NCBI GenBank assembly: GCA_015493215.1
Contig: WGDP01000257.1
Span: 1-40,053 of the forward strand
DNA length: 40,053 nucleotides
Source of the DNA: Bacteroidales bacterium
GTDB taxonomy: Bacteria; Bacteroidota; Bacteroidia; Bacteroidales; F082
Direction: 5' to 3'
Below are positions 17,019 to 24,594 of this stretch, piece after piece; within the stretch, counting starts at the first letter, position 1; each line of letters starts with the position of its first letter. The notes beneath the pieces are model-generated. The model was given only the letters and a program-made list of their open reading frames with translations. It did not search any database and had not been told where the DNA came from. A program made the translations under genes and the position numbers.

Positions 17019-18716
17019 ATGCCCAATCTATTTAAAGATATTCATTTAGGAAACCACAGCTTTTACACCCATCTTTATCGTTACCGCTATTTTGTTTTGT
17101 TCCTCGCCATTTTTATCGTCTATTTTTTTAATATGTTTATTGATATTATGAATATTGATGCGGCCCAATACGCATTGATATCCATGGAAATGAGCATCAC
17201 AAAGAGTTTCCTGCACGTTTACCAGCTCGGGCATGATTATCTGGATAAACCACCGTTACTTTTCTGGCTTTCTTCCTTGTCGTTTCTGGGGTTCGGTATT
17301 TCTAATTTTACTTACAAGCTGCCTTCGGTTTTGGCCGCCCTGTTGGGTATATACAGTGTTTACCGCTTTTCCCGTATCTTTTACAGCAAAGAAAAATCCA
17401 TTCTGGCAGCGCTAATCCTGGCAACCACTCAGGCGCTTTTCCTCATTACCAACGACGTTAGGACTGATACGCTGCTTTTGGGATTTACCATATTTTCTAT
17501 CTGGCAGTTAATCGAATATCTCCGGAAAAAACGAATCATCAACCTGATACTGGGTTCTGTGGCAGTGGGTATGGCCATGCTGGCCAAAGGTCCAATCGGG
17601 ATTGTGGTGCCTGCTGTGGCTTTGGGGAGCCACTTTTTGCTAAAAAAACAGTGGAAAAACATTTTTAAGCCCCAATGGCTGCTGTTGCTTGTCATTGTCC
17701 TTATTGTTTTGTTGCCCATGTGCTACGGTCTATATACCCAGTTTGACCTGCATCCCGAAAAAACGGTTTATGGTTTGCATGGCCCCTCAGGTTTGCGTTT
17801 TTTTTTCTGGACACAAAGTTTCGGCAGGATTACCGGTGCAAGTCAATGGGATAACCATACAGGATTCTTTTACTTTTTTAATACCATTTCGTGGGATTTC
17901 CAGCCCTGGTTACTCTTTTTTATCCCGGCTATCGTGTGTAGGTTCCTGCAACTCATCAAACGAAAATCAATTAAAAACGACAAGGCAGAATACGTTACCC
18001 TGGGCGGGTTTACCCTGATGTTCATTGCCTTGTCCCTGTCAAGGTACAAGCTCCCCCATTACATCTATGTCCTGTTCCCGTTTGCTGCAGTCATAACCGC
18101 CGATTTTATTTACAATTTAAAAAACCGGGCGTTAACCATCCTTTCAGGGGTACAGTTTGGCCTTATGCACTTTTTTTGGCTGATGATGGCCATTGATTTC
18201 ATTTTTGTTTTTCCCCCAAAGAATCTGATTCTTCCCATCATCCTTACCATTCTTTTTATTATTACCTGGATAGTGTACAAAAAACTTCAATCCAAAACAG
18301 AACGAATTATTATCCCAACCATATTAACAGCTGTTGCTTTTAACTTGTTAATGGCTGTAAATTTCTATCCCCATCTCTTAACCTATCAGGCCGGTTCGCA
18401 AATCGGCCAAATGGTTGCAAATAAACATATTCCTGCCAACCGGTTTTATGATTGTGGTAGTTCCGATTTTGCCCTTGATTTTTACGCACGGCGTAACACT
18501 CCTCAAATTGCAGTTAAAGATATTCAAAAACTTCCCCCTGAAAGCCGGGTAGCTATGAATCAAAATGAATACGTAGCGTTTAAAAAAACCGGCGTCCCCT
18601 ATAAACTCTTGAAGGTCTTTCCTTCTTTCAGGGTTACCCGGCTAAACCCGACTTTCCTGTACAAAAAAACAAGAAGCAAAACCCTTGAGAAAGTTTACCT
18701 GATTGAAACACAATAG
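17019..18716 (+). CDS. Glycosyltransferase family 39 / ArnT-like membrane protein
   Basis: A 565-residue polytopic membrane protein. After a first TM span comes NIDAAQYALISMEM, the acidic first periplasmic loop that in ArnT/PMT enzymes holds the catalytic Asp/Glu, then DYLDKPPLLFWLSSLSF, the hallmark Lys-Pro-Pro segment of the PMT_2 domain (PF13231). About a dozen further spans follow, then a soluble periplasmic tail (about 455-565). Such enzymes move a sugar from undecaprenyl- or dolichyl-phosphate carriers to lipid A or proteins at the outer face of the inner membrane. The acceptor cannot be inferred. It stands alone between two unrelated genes. Confidence 0.88.
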   Translation: MPNLFKDIHLGNHSFYTHLYRYRYFVLFLAIFIVYFFNMFIDIMNIDAAQYALISMEMSITKSFLHVYQLGHDYLDKPPLLFWLSSLSFLGFGISNFTYKLPSVLAALLGIYSVYRFSRIFYSKEKSILAALILATTQALFLITNDVRTDTLLLGFTIFSIWQLIEYLRKKRIINLILGSVAVGMAMLAKGPIGIVVPAVALGSHFLLKKQWKNIFKPQWLLLLVIVLIVLLPMCYGLYTQFDLHPEKTVYGLHGPSGLRFFFWTQSFGRITGASQWDNHTGFFYFFNTISWDFQPWLLFFIPAIVCRFLQLIKRKSIKNDKAEYVTLGGFTLMFIALSLSRYKLPHYIYVLFPFAAVITADFIYNLKNRALTILSGVQFGLMHFFWLMMAIDFIFVFPPKNLILPIILTILFIITWIVYKKLQSKTERIIIPTILTAVAFNLLMAVNFYPHLLTYQAGSQIGQMVANKHIPANRFYDCGSSDFALDFYARRNTPQIAVKDIQKLPPESRVAMNQNEYVAFKKTGVPYKLLKVFPSFRVTRLNPTFLYKKTRSKTLEKVYLIETQ

Positions 18717-18973
18717 CGTAAAAATAGAACAGTACTCGTTTTCCTGTTAGATAATAGCGAAATTTTGCAGAGGTCACCATTTGCGGATTTAAGGAGTTTA
18801 TAAAAAAAGATAGGTGATGATGTCTTTTATGATAACTTTGCCGTATGACCGGAGAAATAATATTTCATGGAGAATATTTTACCCGAAATAAAATAAAAGA
18901 CTTTAAATAAGTTCATCTTGAAAATATAGTGATATTCATAATAGCATGAATCAACATACAAATTATTAAACAC

Positions 18974-20191
18974 ATGAGAAATCTTATTTTATTAGTATCA
19001 GTAGTGGTTACCCTCGTATTTTCGTCGTGCCAAAATCAAACACACAAAAAATCTGCTCCAAAACGATACGTGGTTATGCTTTCGTTGGATGGCTTTCGGT
19101 GGGATTACGAAGATTTGTACCATACACCGGTTTTCGATTCCATTTCAAAGGCAGGTGTGCGCGCTCAATCAATGCAGCCTGTTTTCCCGTCAAAAACATT
19201 CCCCAATCATTATTCGCTGGCCACAGGGTTGTATGCTGATGGCCACGGTATCGTATTAAATAATTTTTATGCCGAGGATTTGGGTAAGGACTACAACAAA
19301 AAGGATAAATCAACGGTGGGTGAAGGTGCTTTTTACGGTGGTGAACCCATTTGGAATACAGCTGTAAAAAACGGACTTAAATCGGCCACCCTGTTTTGGG
19401 TAGGCTCCGAAGCCGATGTGCAGGGTATGCGACCCACTTATTGGAAAAAATACAATCAAAAGATGCCCTTTGCAGCCAGAATAGATACGGTTATCCACTG
19501 GCTTAACCTGCCATACGCCAAGAGGCCTCATCTTGTTATGTGGTATTATCACGAGCCTGACCATACCGGACATGGTTTTGGCCCCGAAAGTAAAGAAACT
19601 AAACAGGTAGTTGAGCAGATTGACAATTGGCTGGGCGATTTTTTCAGAGAGGCTCGTAAGCTGCCCATATACGATAGTATCGACTTTATTATTGTATCCG
19701 ATCATGGCATGACGCAGCTGTCGCCTGACAAACAGGTAATTCTGGATGAATACATCGATACGGCAGATTTGGTCAGGTTTGATGGTTGGAATCCCAATTA
19801 CAATCTTCAGGCTAAAGCCGGAAAAGAGATTAAAGTGTGGAATGCTTTACAAAAGATTCCTCATGTTCAGGTTTGGAAACGGGGTACTCTGCCCAAAAGG
19901 TTGAACTATGGAAATAATTTACGAATTTACAACTACGTTTTAGTAGGTAAACCCGGATGGAGCGTTTACTGGTCGTGGCAAAACAAAAAGGGCAGAGGTG
20001 CACACGGGTACGATAACACCTTTATGGATATGCAGGCAATTTTTTATGCCATGGGACCCGATTTTAAAGCCGGATACAGGCAACCTGCGTTCCCAAATGT
20101 GGATGTTTATTCGCTTGTTTCAAAGCTGCTTGGCATAAAACCGGCTCCAAACAACGGAAATATAAAAGATGTTGAAGAAATGCTGAAATAA
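18974..20191 (+). CDS. Nucleotide pyrophosphatase/phosphodiesterase-like lipoprotein (alkaline phosphatase superfamily)
   Basis: A 405-residue member of the type I phosphodiesterase/NPP family (PF01663). The lipobox VFSS-C19 predicts a periplasmic or outer-membrane lipoprotein. The metal Asp40 is in LSLDGFRWD, the Thr nucleophile T75 in PSKTFPNHYSLATG, and the later metal ligands in YYHEPDHTGHG and IVSDHGMTQ. All match the two-zinc site of NPPs, with an intact nucleophile. The likely role is hydrolysis of extracellular nucleotides or phosphodiesters for phosphate scavenging. The upstream 257 bp hold TAACTTTG (18833-18840) and a 21-codon ATG frame (18845-18910) whose use is uncertain. Confidence 0.92.
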   Translation: MRNLILLVSVVVTLVFSSCQNQTHKKSAPKRYVVMLSLDGFRWDYEDLYHTPVFDSISKAGVRAQSMQPVFPSKTFPNHYSLATGLYADGHGIVLNNFYAEDLGKDYNKKDKSTVGEGAFYGGEPIWNTAVKNGLKSATLFWVGSEADVQGMRPTYWKKYNQKMPFAARIDTVIHWLNLPYAKRPHLVMWYYHEPDHTGHGFGPESKETKQVVEQIDNWLGDFFREARKLPIYDSIDFIIVSDHGMTQLSPDKQVILDEYIDTADLVRFDGWNPNYNLQAKAGKEIKVWNALQKIPHVQVWKRGTLPKRLNYGNNLRIYNYVLVGKPGWSVYWSWQNKKGRGAHGYDNTFMDMQAIFYAMGPDFKAGYRQPAFPNVDVYSLVSKLLGIKPAPNNGNIKDVEEMLK

Positions 20192-20251
20192 CAGGTTTAA
20201 AACAGGAGTTAGCCTGAAAATCTTTTTTTTCAAACAATATTTAAAAGCTAT

Positions 20252-20281
20252 TTTGGTTTTAGTAACTAAAAGTTATTTTTG
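20252..20281 (+). promoter_or_regulatory. Promoter of the DUF5606-pyrD operon
   Basis: TTTG (20252-20255), an 18-nt spacer and TATTTTTG (20274-20281) give an almost consensus promoter. The ATG at 20300 follows after 18 nt. Confidence 0.7.
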
Positions 20282-20299
20282 CACCAAAAATATTAAACT

Positions 20300-20755
20300 A
20301 TGGATTTGACGAAAGTATTATCAATCTCCGGAAAACCCGGCCTGTTTTTAATGGTTGGCGATGCCAAAAATAAAATTATTATTGAGTCGTTAACCGATGG
20401 CAAGCGCTATCCGGCTTTTTCGCACGACAAAATCAGTTCGTTGAAAGAGATTAGTATCTATACCGAAACTGATGACCTTCCATTGGAAGATGCGTTCAAA
20501 AATCTTTTCAAAGCACTGGACGGAAAACCTGTTGATAATCCTAAAAAAATGCCGTCGGACGATTTGAAAGCGCTTTTTGAAAAAGCTGTTCCCGATTACG
20601 ATAAGGAGTCGGTTTATGTTTCAAATATGAAAAGTGTTTTCACCTGGTACAATATCCTTGTTGAAAAAAACATGATTGATTTGGACGAACCGACTGAATC
20701 CGGCGAGGAACCCGAATCAAAAGAGGAAAAACAAGATACACCCAAGGAGGACTAA
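20300..20755 (+). CDS. DUF5606 domain protein
   Basis: A 151-residue protein with no signal peptide. The opening LTKVLSISGKPGLFLMVGDAKN and the block GKRYPAFSHDKISSLKEISIYT are typical of DUF5606 (PF18347), a small Bacteroidota family without assigned function. The last 25 residues are strongly acidic (ESGEEPESKEEKQ) and probably disordered. The stop is 3 bp before pyrD, whose Shine-Dalgarno lies inside this gene's end, so the two are cotranscribed and probably coupled. Confidence 0.85.
   Translation: MDLTKVLSISGKPGLFLMVGDAKNKIIIESLTDGKRYPAFSHDKISSLKEISIYTETDDLPLEDAFKNLFKALDGKPVDNPKKMPSDDLKALFEKAVPDYDKESVYVSNMKSVFTWYNILVEKNMIDLDEPTESGEEPESKEEKQDTPKED
20744..20750 (+). promoter_or_regulatory. 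Strong Shine-Dalgarno for pyrD with GTG start
   Basis: AAGGAGG ends 8 nt before the GTG at 20759 and fixes this start. Strong SD motifs are uncommon in this phylum. No ATG alternative keeps the N-terminal helix of class 2 DHODH intact. Confidence 0.65.
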
Positions 20756-20758
20756 CCG

Positions 20759-21796
20759 GTGTATAAAAAACTGATACGGCCGTTGCTATTCAGTTTTGAC
20801 CCTGAAAAGGTGCATCATTTTGCCACCGGTTCATTAAAATTTCTTTTTTCCATACCTCTGCTTGGTAAGGCTGTAAGCAGCTATGCATCTGTTAAAGATA
20901 AAAAGCTTGAACGGAAGCTGTTTGGTTTAACCTTTCCCAATCCAGTGGGCATTGCTGCGGGTTTTGATAAAAATGCAGCATTTTTTAACGAGTTGGGAAA
21001 TCTTGGCTTTGGCTTTGTTGAGGTGGGTACGGTTACACCTAAAGGACAACCCGGAAATAAAAAGCCCCGTTTGTTCAGGCTGCCGAAGGATAAAGCCCTG
21101 ATCAATCGAATGGGATTTAATAACAAGGGTTTGCAAAGCGCAGTTGAAAACCTCAGACAGAGGAGGGGAAATATTATTGTTGGCGGTAACCTTGGTAAAA
21201 ATACAGCCACACCAAATAGTAAAGCAGTTGACGATTATGTTACCCTGTTTAACGGCTTGTTTGATTATGTTGATTATTTCACTGTAAATGTTAGCTGTCC
21301 AAATATTAGCGACTTACGAGAGTTGCAGGATCAGGACGCTTTGCTTGAGATATTAAACAGCTTGCAAACCATTAATCTTAAGAAAAATAAGCCAAAACCA
21401 ATATTGCTAAAACTTTCGCCCGATTTAAACGAGAAACAGCTTGATGAAGTTATTGAAGTGATAGCACAAACTAATATTGACGGAGTGGTTGCTGTAAACA
21501 CTACGGTTTCAAGAAATCTGTTGGGTACCGAAAAGGCTGTTGTCGAATCAATAGGTAAAGGGGGGTTAAGTGGCCGTCCCGTTGGGAACAGAAGTACGGA
21601 AGTTATACGATACCTGTCGCAAAAATCGAATAAGGCATTTCCTATAATTGGCGTGGGAGGCATATTTACTCCCGAAGATGCCATGGAAAAATTAAATGCA
21701 GGTGCCGATTTGGTGCAGGTTTATACAGGTTTTATTTACGAAGGCCCTTTTATTGCGCGCAAAATAAATAAACACTTGTTAAATAGTGTGTTGTAA
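20759..21796 (+). CDS. pyrD: Dihydroorotate dehydrogenase, class 2 (quinone-type)
   Basis: A 345-residue FMN enzyme that oxidises dihydroorotate to orotate. The N-terminal amphipathic part (KKLIRPLLFSFDPEKVHHFA) is the membrane-associating domain that marks class 2. GIAAGFDKNAAFFNELGNLGFGFVE, GTVTPKGQPGN and INRMGFNNKG are family signatures, and IGVGGI plus VQVYTGFIYEGP hold the FMN phosphate. The oddity is NVSC180PN, where class 2 enzymes such as E. coli and human normally carry Ser as the catalytic base; Cys is the class 1 residue. It starts at GTG behind a strong SD. pyrB and pyrI lie downstream. Confidence 0.95.
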   Translation: MYKKLIRPLLFSFDPEKVHHFATGSLKFLFSIPLLGKAVSSYASVKDKKLERKLFGLTFPNPVGIAAGFDKNAAFFNELGNLGFGFVEVGTVTPKGQPGNKKPRLFRLPKDKALINRMGFNNKGLQSAVENLRQRRGNIIVGGNLGKNTATPNSKAVDDYVTLFNGLFDYVDYFTVNVSCPNISDLRELQDQDALLEILNSLQTINLKKNKPKPILLKLSPDLNEKQLDEVIEVIAQTNIDGVVAVNTTVSRNLLGTEKAVVESIGKGGLSGRPVGNRSTEVIRYLSQKSNKAFPIIGVGGIFTPEDAMEKLNAGADLVQVYTGFIYEGPFIARKINKHLLNSVL

Positions 21797-21856
21797 ATAT
21801 TTCTCGTTACTTATGCACATTTAATCAACAGGGCTGATAAGTATAAAAATTATCCT

Positions 21857-21864
21857 TAATTTTG
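21857..21864 (+). promoter_or_regulatory. -7 element of the pyrB leader
   Basis: TAATTTTG matches TAnnTTTG. The -33 region is weak. It places the transcript start close to 21868-21871, just ahead of the leader reading frame at 21874. Confidence 0.5.
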
Positions 21865-21873
21865 TATCCTGAA

Positions 21874-22008
21874 ATGAAACAAATAACTCAGTTCAGGCAG
21901 TTGGAATTAATTTGCAATGGTTCACTTGCAGATTACAATATATATTTAATCAGACGACTTTTATTTTTTAGAAGTCGTCTTTTTTTTGTGCTGAAAAACC
22001 CAAATTAA
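21874..22008 (+). CDS. Candidate pyrL-like leader peptide (44 codons)
   Basis: An ATG frame of 44 codons begins about 5 nt after the predicted transcript start and ends with TAA 10 nt before the pyrB ATG. It reads through both arms of the terminator hairpin at 21952-21980: codons 27-29 are the left arm, 34-36 the right arm, and the T-tract encodes Phe-Phe. This matches E. coli PyrL, also 44 residues, whose translation close behind RNA polymerase blocks the pyrBI terminator when UTP is low. Upstream codons are U-rich (TAC AAT ATA TAT TTA), and a small hairpin TGCAA/TTGCA (21913-21930) could act as a pause site. The peptide itself has no known homologue. Its regulatory role is inferred from layout only. 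Confidence 0.5.
   Translation: MKQITQFRQLELICNGSLADYNIYLIRRLLFFRSRLFFVLKNPN
21952..21987 (+). terminator. Attenuator-like intrinsic terminator in the pyrB leader
   Basis: AGACGACTT (21952-21960) pairs perfectly with AAGTCGTCT (21972-21980), followed by a run of eight T (21980-21987). It stands about 155 bp after pyrD and only 31 bp before pyrB, downstream of a -7 element. It therefore interrupts the pyrB transcript rather than simply ending pyrD. Confidence 0.8.
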
Positions 22009-22018
22009 ATAACAAAAT

Positions 22019-22939
22019 ATGATTAATCTGAAGAACAGAAGTCTGATTTCAATTACAGACTACAGCAAAGAAGAAATCCTTAAGGTATTGGAGATTGCAG
22101 AGGATTTTGAAAAAGATCAGCGGCAGCAGATTTTAACAAAAAATGTAATCGCGTCACTGTTTTTTGAGCCTTCTACCCGAACCCGGCTGAGTTTTGAAAG
22201 CGCAGTTCAGTATCTTGGAGGTAGTATTATCGGGTTTGCCAGCGCCGACACCTCCAGCGTTAAAAAGGGTGAGTCGTTAAAGGACACCATCCTTACGGTA
22301 AGTAATTATTCCGATTTAATTGTGATGCGAAATCCTTTGGACGGCAGTGCCCGCTTTGCCAGTGAGGTTTCACCGGTACCAATTATCAATGCGGGTGACG
22401 GTGCTAATCAGCATCCCACGCAGTGCCTGCTCGATTTGTATTCCATAAAAAAAACGCAGGGAACTCTTGAAAATATACACATAGCCTTGGTGGGCGATTT
22501 AAAATACGGACGTACTGTTCACTCATTGGTTCAGGCACTTAGCCTCTTTAATGCTACCTTCCATTTGGTTTCACCCGATTCGCTAAAATTGCCAAGCGCC
22601 GTGAAAACATACATCAAAAATGCAGGGTTGGAGTATCATCAATATACCGACCTCAATGAGGTAATCCCAATTGCTGACATTGTTTATATGACGCGTGTGC
22701 AGGGTGAGCGGTTTCCCGACCCGCTGGAATATGAAAAGGTAAAAAACGCCTATATTCTGGAAAATTCCATGCTGGAAGGCTCGAAACCCAACATGCGAAT
22801 CCTTCACCCTTTGCCTCGTGTAAACGAAATTAACGAGGATGTTGACAGCAACCCGAAAGCCTACTATTTTCAGCAGGCTAAAAACGGCGTTTATGTTCGT
22901 CAGGCACTTATTGCGGCTATTCTCGGCCTTAAATCATAA
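22019..22939 (+). CDS. pyrB: Aspartate carbamoyltransferase catalytic chain
   Basis: A 306-residue ATCase catalytic subunit, which makes carbamoyl-aspartate from carbamoyl phosphate and Asp. The carbamoyl-phosphate loop is FFEPSTRTRLSFE (S52-T-R-T-R56). HPTQCLLDLY and GDLKYGRTVHSL, the Asp-binding region, and MTRVQGERF and HPLPRVNEI complete the set. The presence of a regulatory chain gene directly downstream indicates the E. coli-type holoenzyme (c6r6). Expression is probably set by the leader attenuator upstream. Confidence 0.97.
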   Translation: MINLKNRSLISITDYSKEEILKVLEIAEDFEKDQRQQILTKNVIASLFFEPSTRTRLSFESAVQYLGGSIIGFASADTSSVKKGESLKDTILTVSNYSDLIVMRNPLDGSARFASEVSPVPIINAGDGANQHPTQCLLDLYSIKKTQGTLENIHIALVGDLKYGRTVHSLVQALSLFNATFHLVSPDSLKLPSAVKTYIKNAGLEYHQYTDLNEVIPIADIVYMTRVQGERFPDPLEYEKVKNAYILENSMLEGSKPNMRILHPLPRVNEINEDVDSNPKAYYFQQAKNGVYVRQALIAAILGLKS

Positions 22940-22955
22940 GCAAAAAAAAGTAATC

Positions 22956-23426
22956 ATGGATACAAATAAAAGAAAAGAATTAAAAGTTTCGGCACTTCGA
23001 AATGGCACCGTAATCGATCATATACCTGCTGAAAATACCTTTCAGGTGATAAAAATTTTAGGCCTGGAAAACAGCACCAGCCAGATATACATTGGAAACC
23101 ATCTTGACAGCAAAAAGTTTGGAACCAAAGGAATTATCAAGATTAGCGGCAAGTTTTTTGAGAAAGATGAAATTAATAAAATTTCATTGGCAGCACCCTC
23201 GGCTACCCTTATTGAAATAAAAGATTACGAGGTGGTTAATAAAGCTAAAGTTGAAACTCCTGATACCATTGAAAAAATTGTAAGATGTTTTAACCCGAAA
23301 TGTGTTACCAATAATCAAAATATTAAAACAAAGTTTAGAGTAATATCCGACCATCATAACAGGATGAAACTGAGATGTCATTATTGCGAAAAAACCATGT
23401 CAAAGGAAAACATTGAGTTTATCTAA
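22956..23426 (+). CDS. pyrI: Aspartate carbamoyltransferase regulatory chain
   Basis: A 156-residue regulatory subunit that binds CTP/ATP and zinc. The nucleotide-binding N-domain includes LKVSALRNGTVIDHIPAENTF, and the C-terminal zinc site has C111, C116, C141 and C144 with E. coli-like spacing. The ATG at 22956 lies 16 bp after pyrB. The frame extends upstream into pyrB, but that part does not resemble PyrI. Its presence predicts allosteric feedback by CTP in addition to the leader control. Confidence 0.96.
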   Translation: MDTNKRKELKVSALRNGTVIDHIPAENTFQVIKILGLENSTSQIYIGNHLDSKKFGTKGIIKISGKFFEKDEINKISLAAPSATLIEIKDYEVVNKAKVETPDTIEKIVRCFNPKCVTNNQNIKTKFRVISDHHNRMKLRCHYCEKTMSKENIEFI

Positions 23427-23429
23427 TTT

Positions 23430-24059
23430 ATGAAAAAACATCCTGTTAAATTGCTGATTGAAAGAGGGGAGGGGCTGCATCTTGATTTTAAGTTTGGAAT
23501 AAGTGATGCCGCCAAAATTGCCCGTTCGCTGGTGGCATTTGCCAATACCGGCGGCGGAAAGTTGTTGATTGGGGTAAACGATGATGGAACAATTAGAGGA
23601 ATTCAATCGGAAGAAGAATTTTATATGATTGAAAATGCTGCTCAAAATTACTGTAAACCGGAGGTTCGTTTTACAAGCAAAGAGTGGATGCTGAAAGGGA
23701 AAAAAATACTGGAAGTGGATATTCCTGTTAGTGGCAATAAACCGCACCGCGCACCTGATAAGGATGGCAGGCTTAAAGCATTTTTCAGAAGCGAGGATGA
23801 AAACCTGTTGGCTACCGGTGTTCAAATGAAGGTATGGTTAAAATATTATTCCGACAAAAACATTAATATTTCCATCGAAGGAGATTATAAATGGCTGCTG
23901 GAATATTTACAAAAGTATTCAACCATTACCGTTAACGAGTTTCGTAATTATGCAGGTATAAGCAAGCATCTGGCCGAAGATATTCTTTCCGATTTTGTTG
24001 TAATAGATGTAATCAGGATGGAAATGAATAAAAGAGAGGCTGTTTTTTCGTTGAAGTAA
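23430..24059 (+). CDS. AlbA_2/Schlafen-type ATP-binding protein with C-terminal helix-turn-helix
   Basis: A 209-residue protein. Residues about 8-130 form an AlbA_2 domain (PF04326): DFKFGISDAAKIARSLVAFANTGGGKLLIGVNDDG, then KAFFRSEDENLLA. Residues about 145-209 look like a winged-helix unit (LLEYLQKYSTITVNEFRNYAG). Proteins of this build are often called putative transcriptional regulators, but the AlbA_2 biochemical role varies. It starts 3 bp after pyrI and is presumably cotranscribed with pyrB-pyrI, which raises but does not show a role in pyrimidine control. Confidence 0.8.
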   Translation: MKKHPVKLLIERGEGLHLDFKFGISDAAKIARSLVAFANTGGGKLLIGVNDDGTIRGIQSEEEFYMIENAAQNYCKPEVRFTSKEWMLKGKKILEVDIPVSGNKPHRAPDKDGRLKAFFRSEDENLLATGVQMKVWLKYYSDKNINISIEGDYKWLLEYLQKYSTITVNEFRNYAGISKHLAEDILSDFVVIDVIRMEMNKREAVFSLK

Positions 24060-24187
24060 TTAGTGCCATACTTTTTATATTCGTGTATTATTATGGCTCC
24101 TGTTTTTAGGAATTTAGGCGCAGAAATCCCAAAATTCAAATTTCAATGCGTATTTAACCCTAAAGCAGCCCGTTTATTCCTCTGAAC

Positions 24188-24329
24188 GCCCTGAAAGGGC
24201 AATTTATTCTATCCCAATGACAAAGTCTTGGGAATAATCCGGCAAAGAAGGCATTGTCGCCCTGAAAGGGCAGTTTAATGAATCAGTAGTATATCTCATT
24301 TTGAAATACTAAGCTGCCCTTTCAGGGCG
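24188..24329. repeat. GCCCTGAAAGGGC palindromic repeat cluster
   Basis: GCCCTGAAAGGGC occurs at 24188-24200 and 24259-24271, with the inverted form GCCCTTTCAGGGC at 24316-24328. The second and third copies extend to a perfect 16-bp inverted repeat (24258-24273 and 24314-24329), followed by TTTTTAT on the plus strand. CCCAA/TTGGG (24213-24232) sits between the first two copies. Similar 'ccctgaaaggg' elements are, from memory, common between genes in this phylum. Confidence 0.75.
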
Positions 24330-24349
24330 TTTTTATCTGCTCCTTATTT

Positions 24350-24372
24350 AACCTGTAGCGCTGCCACAGGTT
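24350..24372. repeat. AACCTGT...ACAGGTT inverted repeat
   Basis: AACCTGT and ACAGGTT flank a GCGCTGCC core (24350-24372), forming a hairpin. It is part of the same repeat mosaic. Confidence 0.6.
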
Positions 24373-24411
24373 AAAATAAACAAGACTTTCTGCCTTGCTC
24401 TTCGTACCGGT

Positions 24412-24439
24412 GTTGAGACGAACTACCGTTCGTCTCAAC
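24412..24439. repeat. Perfect 12-bp inverted repeat with 4-nt loop
   Basis: GTTGAGACGAAC (24412-24423) pairs perfectly with 24428-24439 around TACC. A partial echo of the same motif (AGACGAACCTGTCTC) follows at about 24457-24471. Confidence 0.75.
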
Positions 24440-24594
24440 CATAATTTCGAACGGGCAGACGAACCTGTCTCACTGCGTCCTAATGCATATCTGCACTTAC
24501 TACCGTTCCAAAATTTTCGGGAATTGCAAAATTGAACTCCGGATTCGTTTTCGTGAATTAGTAAATTGTCTTTTCTGATTTATACAGGTTAGTT

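Larger units (their letters stand above)
24060..24594. other. Palindrome-rich intergenic tract
   Basis: This 535-bp stretch lies between the AlbA_2 gene and the 3' end of the S8 protease gene. It carries no credible gene but at least four kinds of inverted repeat in 260 bp, listed separately. The density suggests a REP/BIME-like mosaic of dispersed elements, perhaps also serving as terminators for the two genes that converge on it. Confidence 0.7.

Noticed and set aside
18845-18910. 21-codon frame upstream of the NPP-like lipoprotein, just after TAACTTTG
   Set aside because: Too short, with no terminator or coupling feature as in the pyrB leader. A chance frame cannot be excluded.
22839-22955. 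Upstream extension of the pyrI frame into pyrB
   Set aside because: The added 39 residues do not resemble PyrI, and the ATG at 22956 gives the family's normal length.
24188-24328. CRISPR-like short repeats
   Set aside because: There are only three copies, one inverted, with unequal spacing and no cas genes. A palindromic intergenic repeat fits better.
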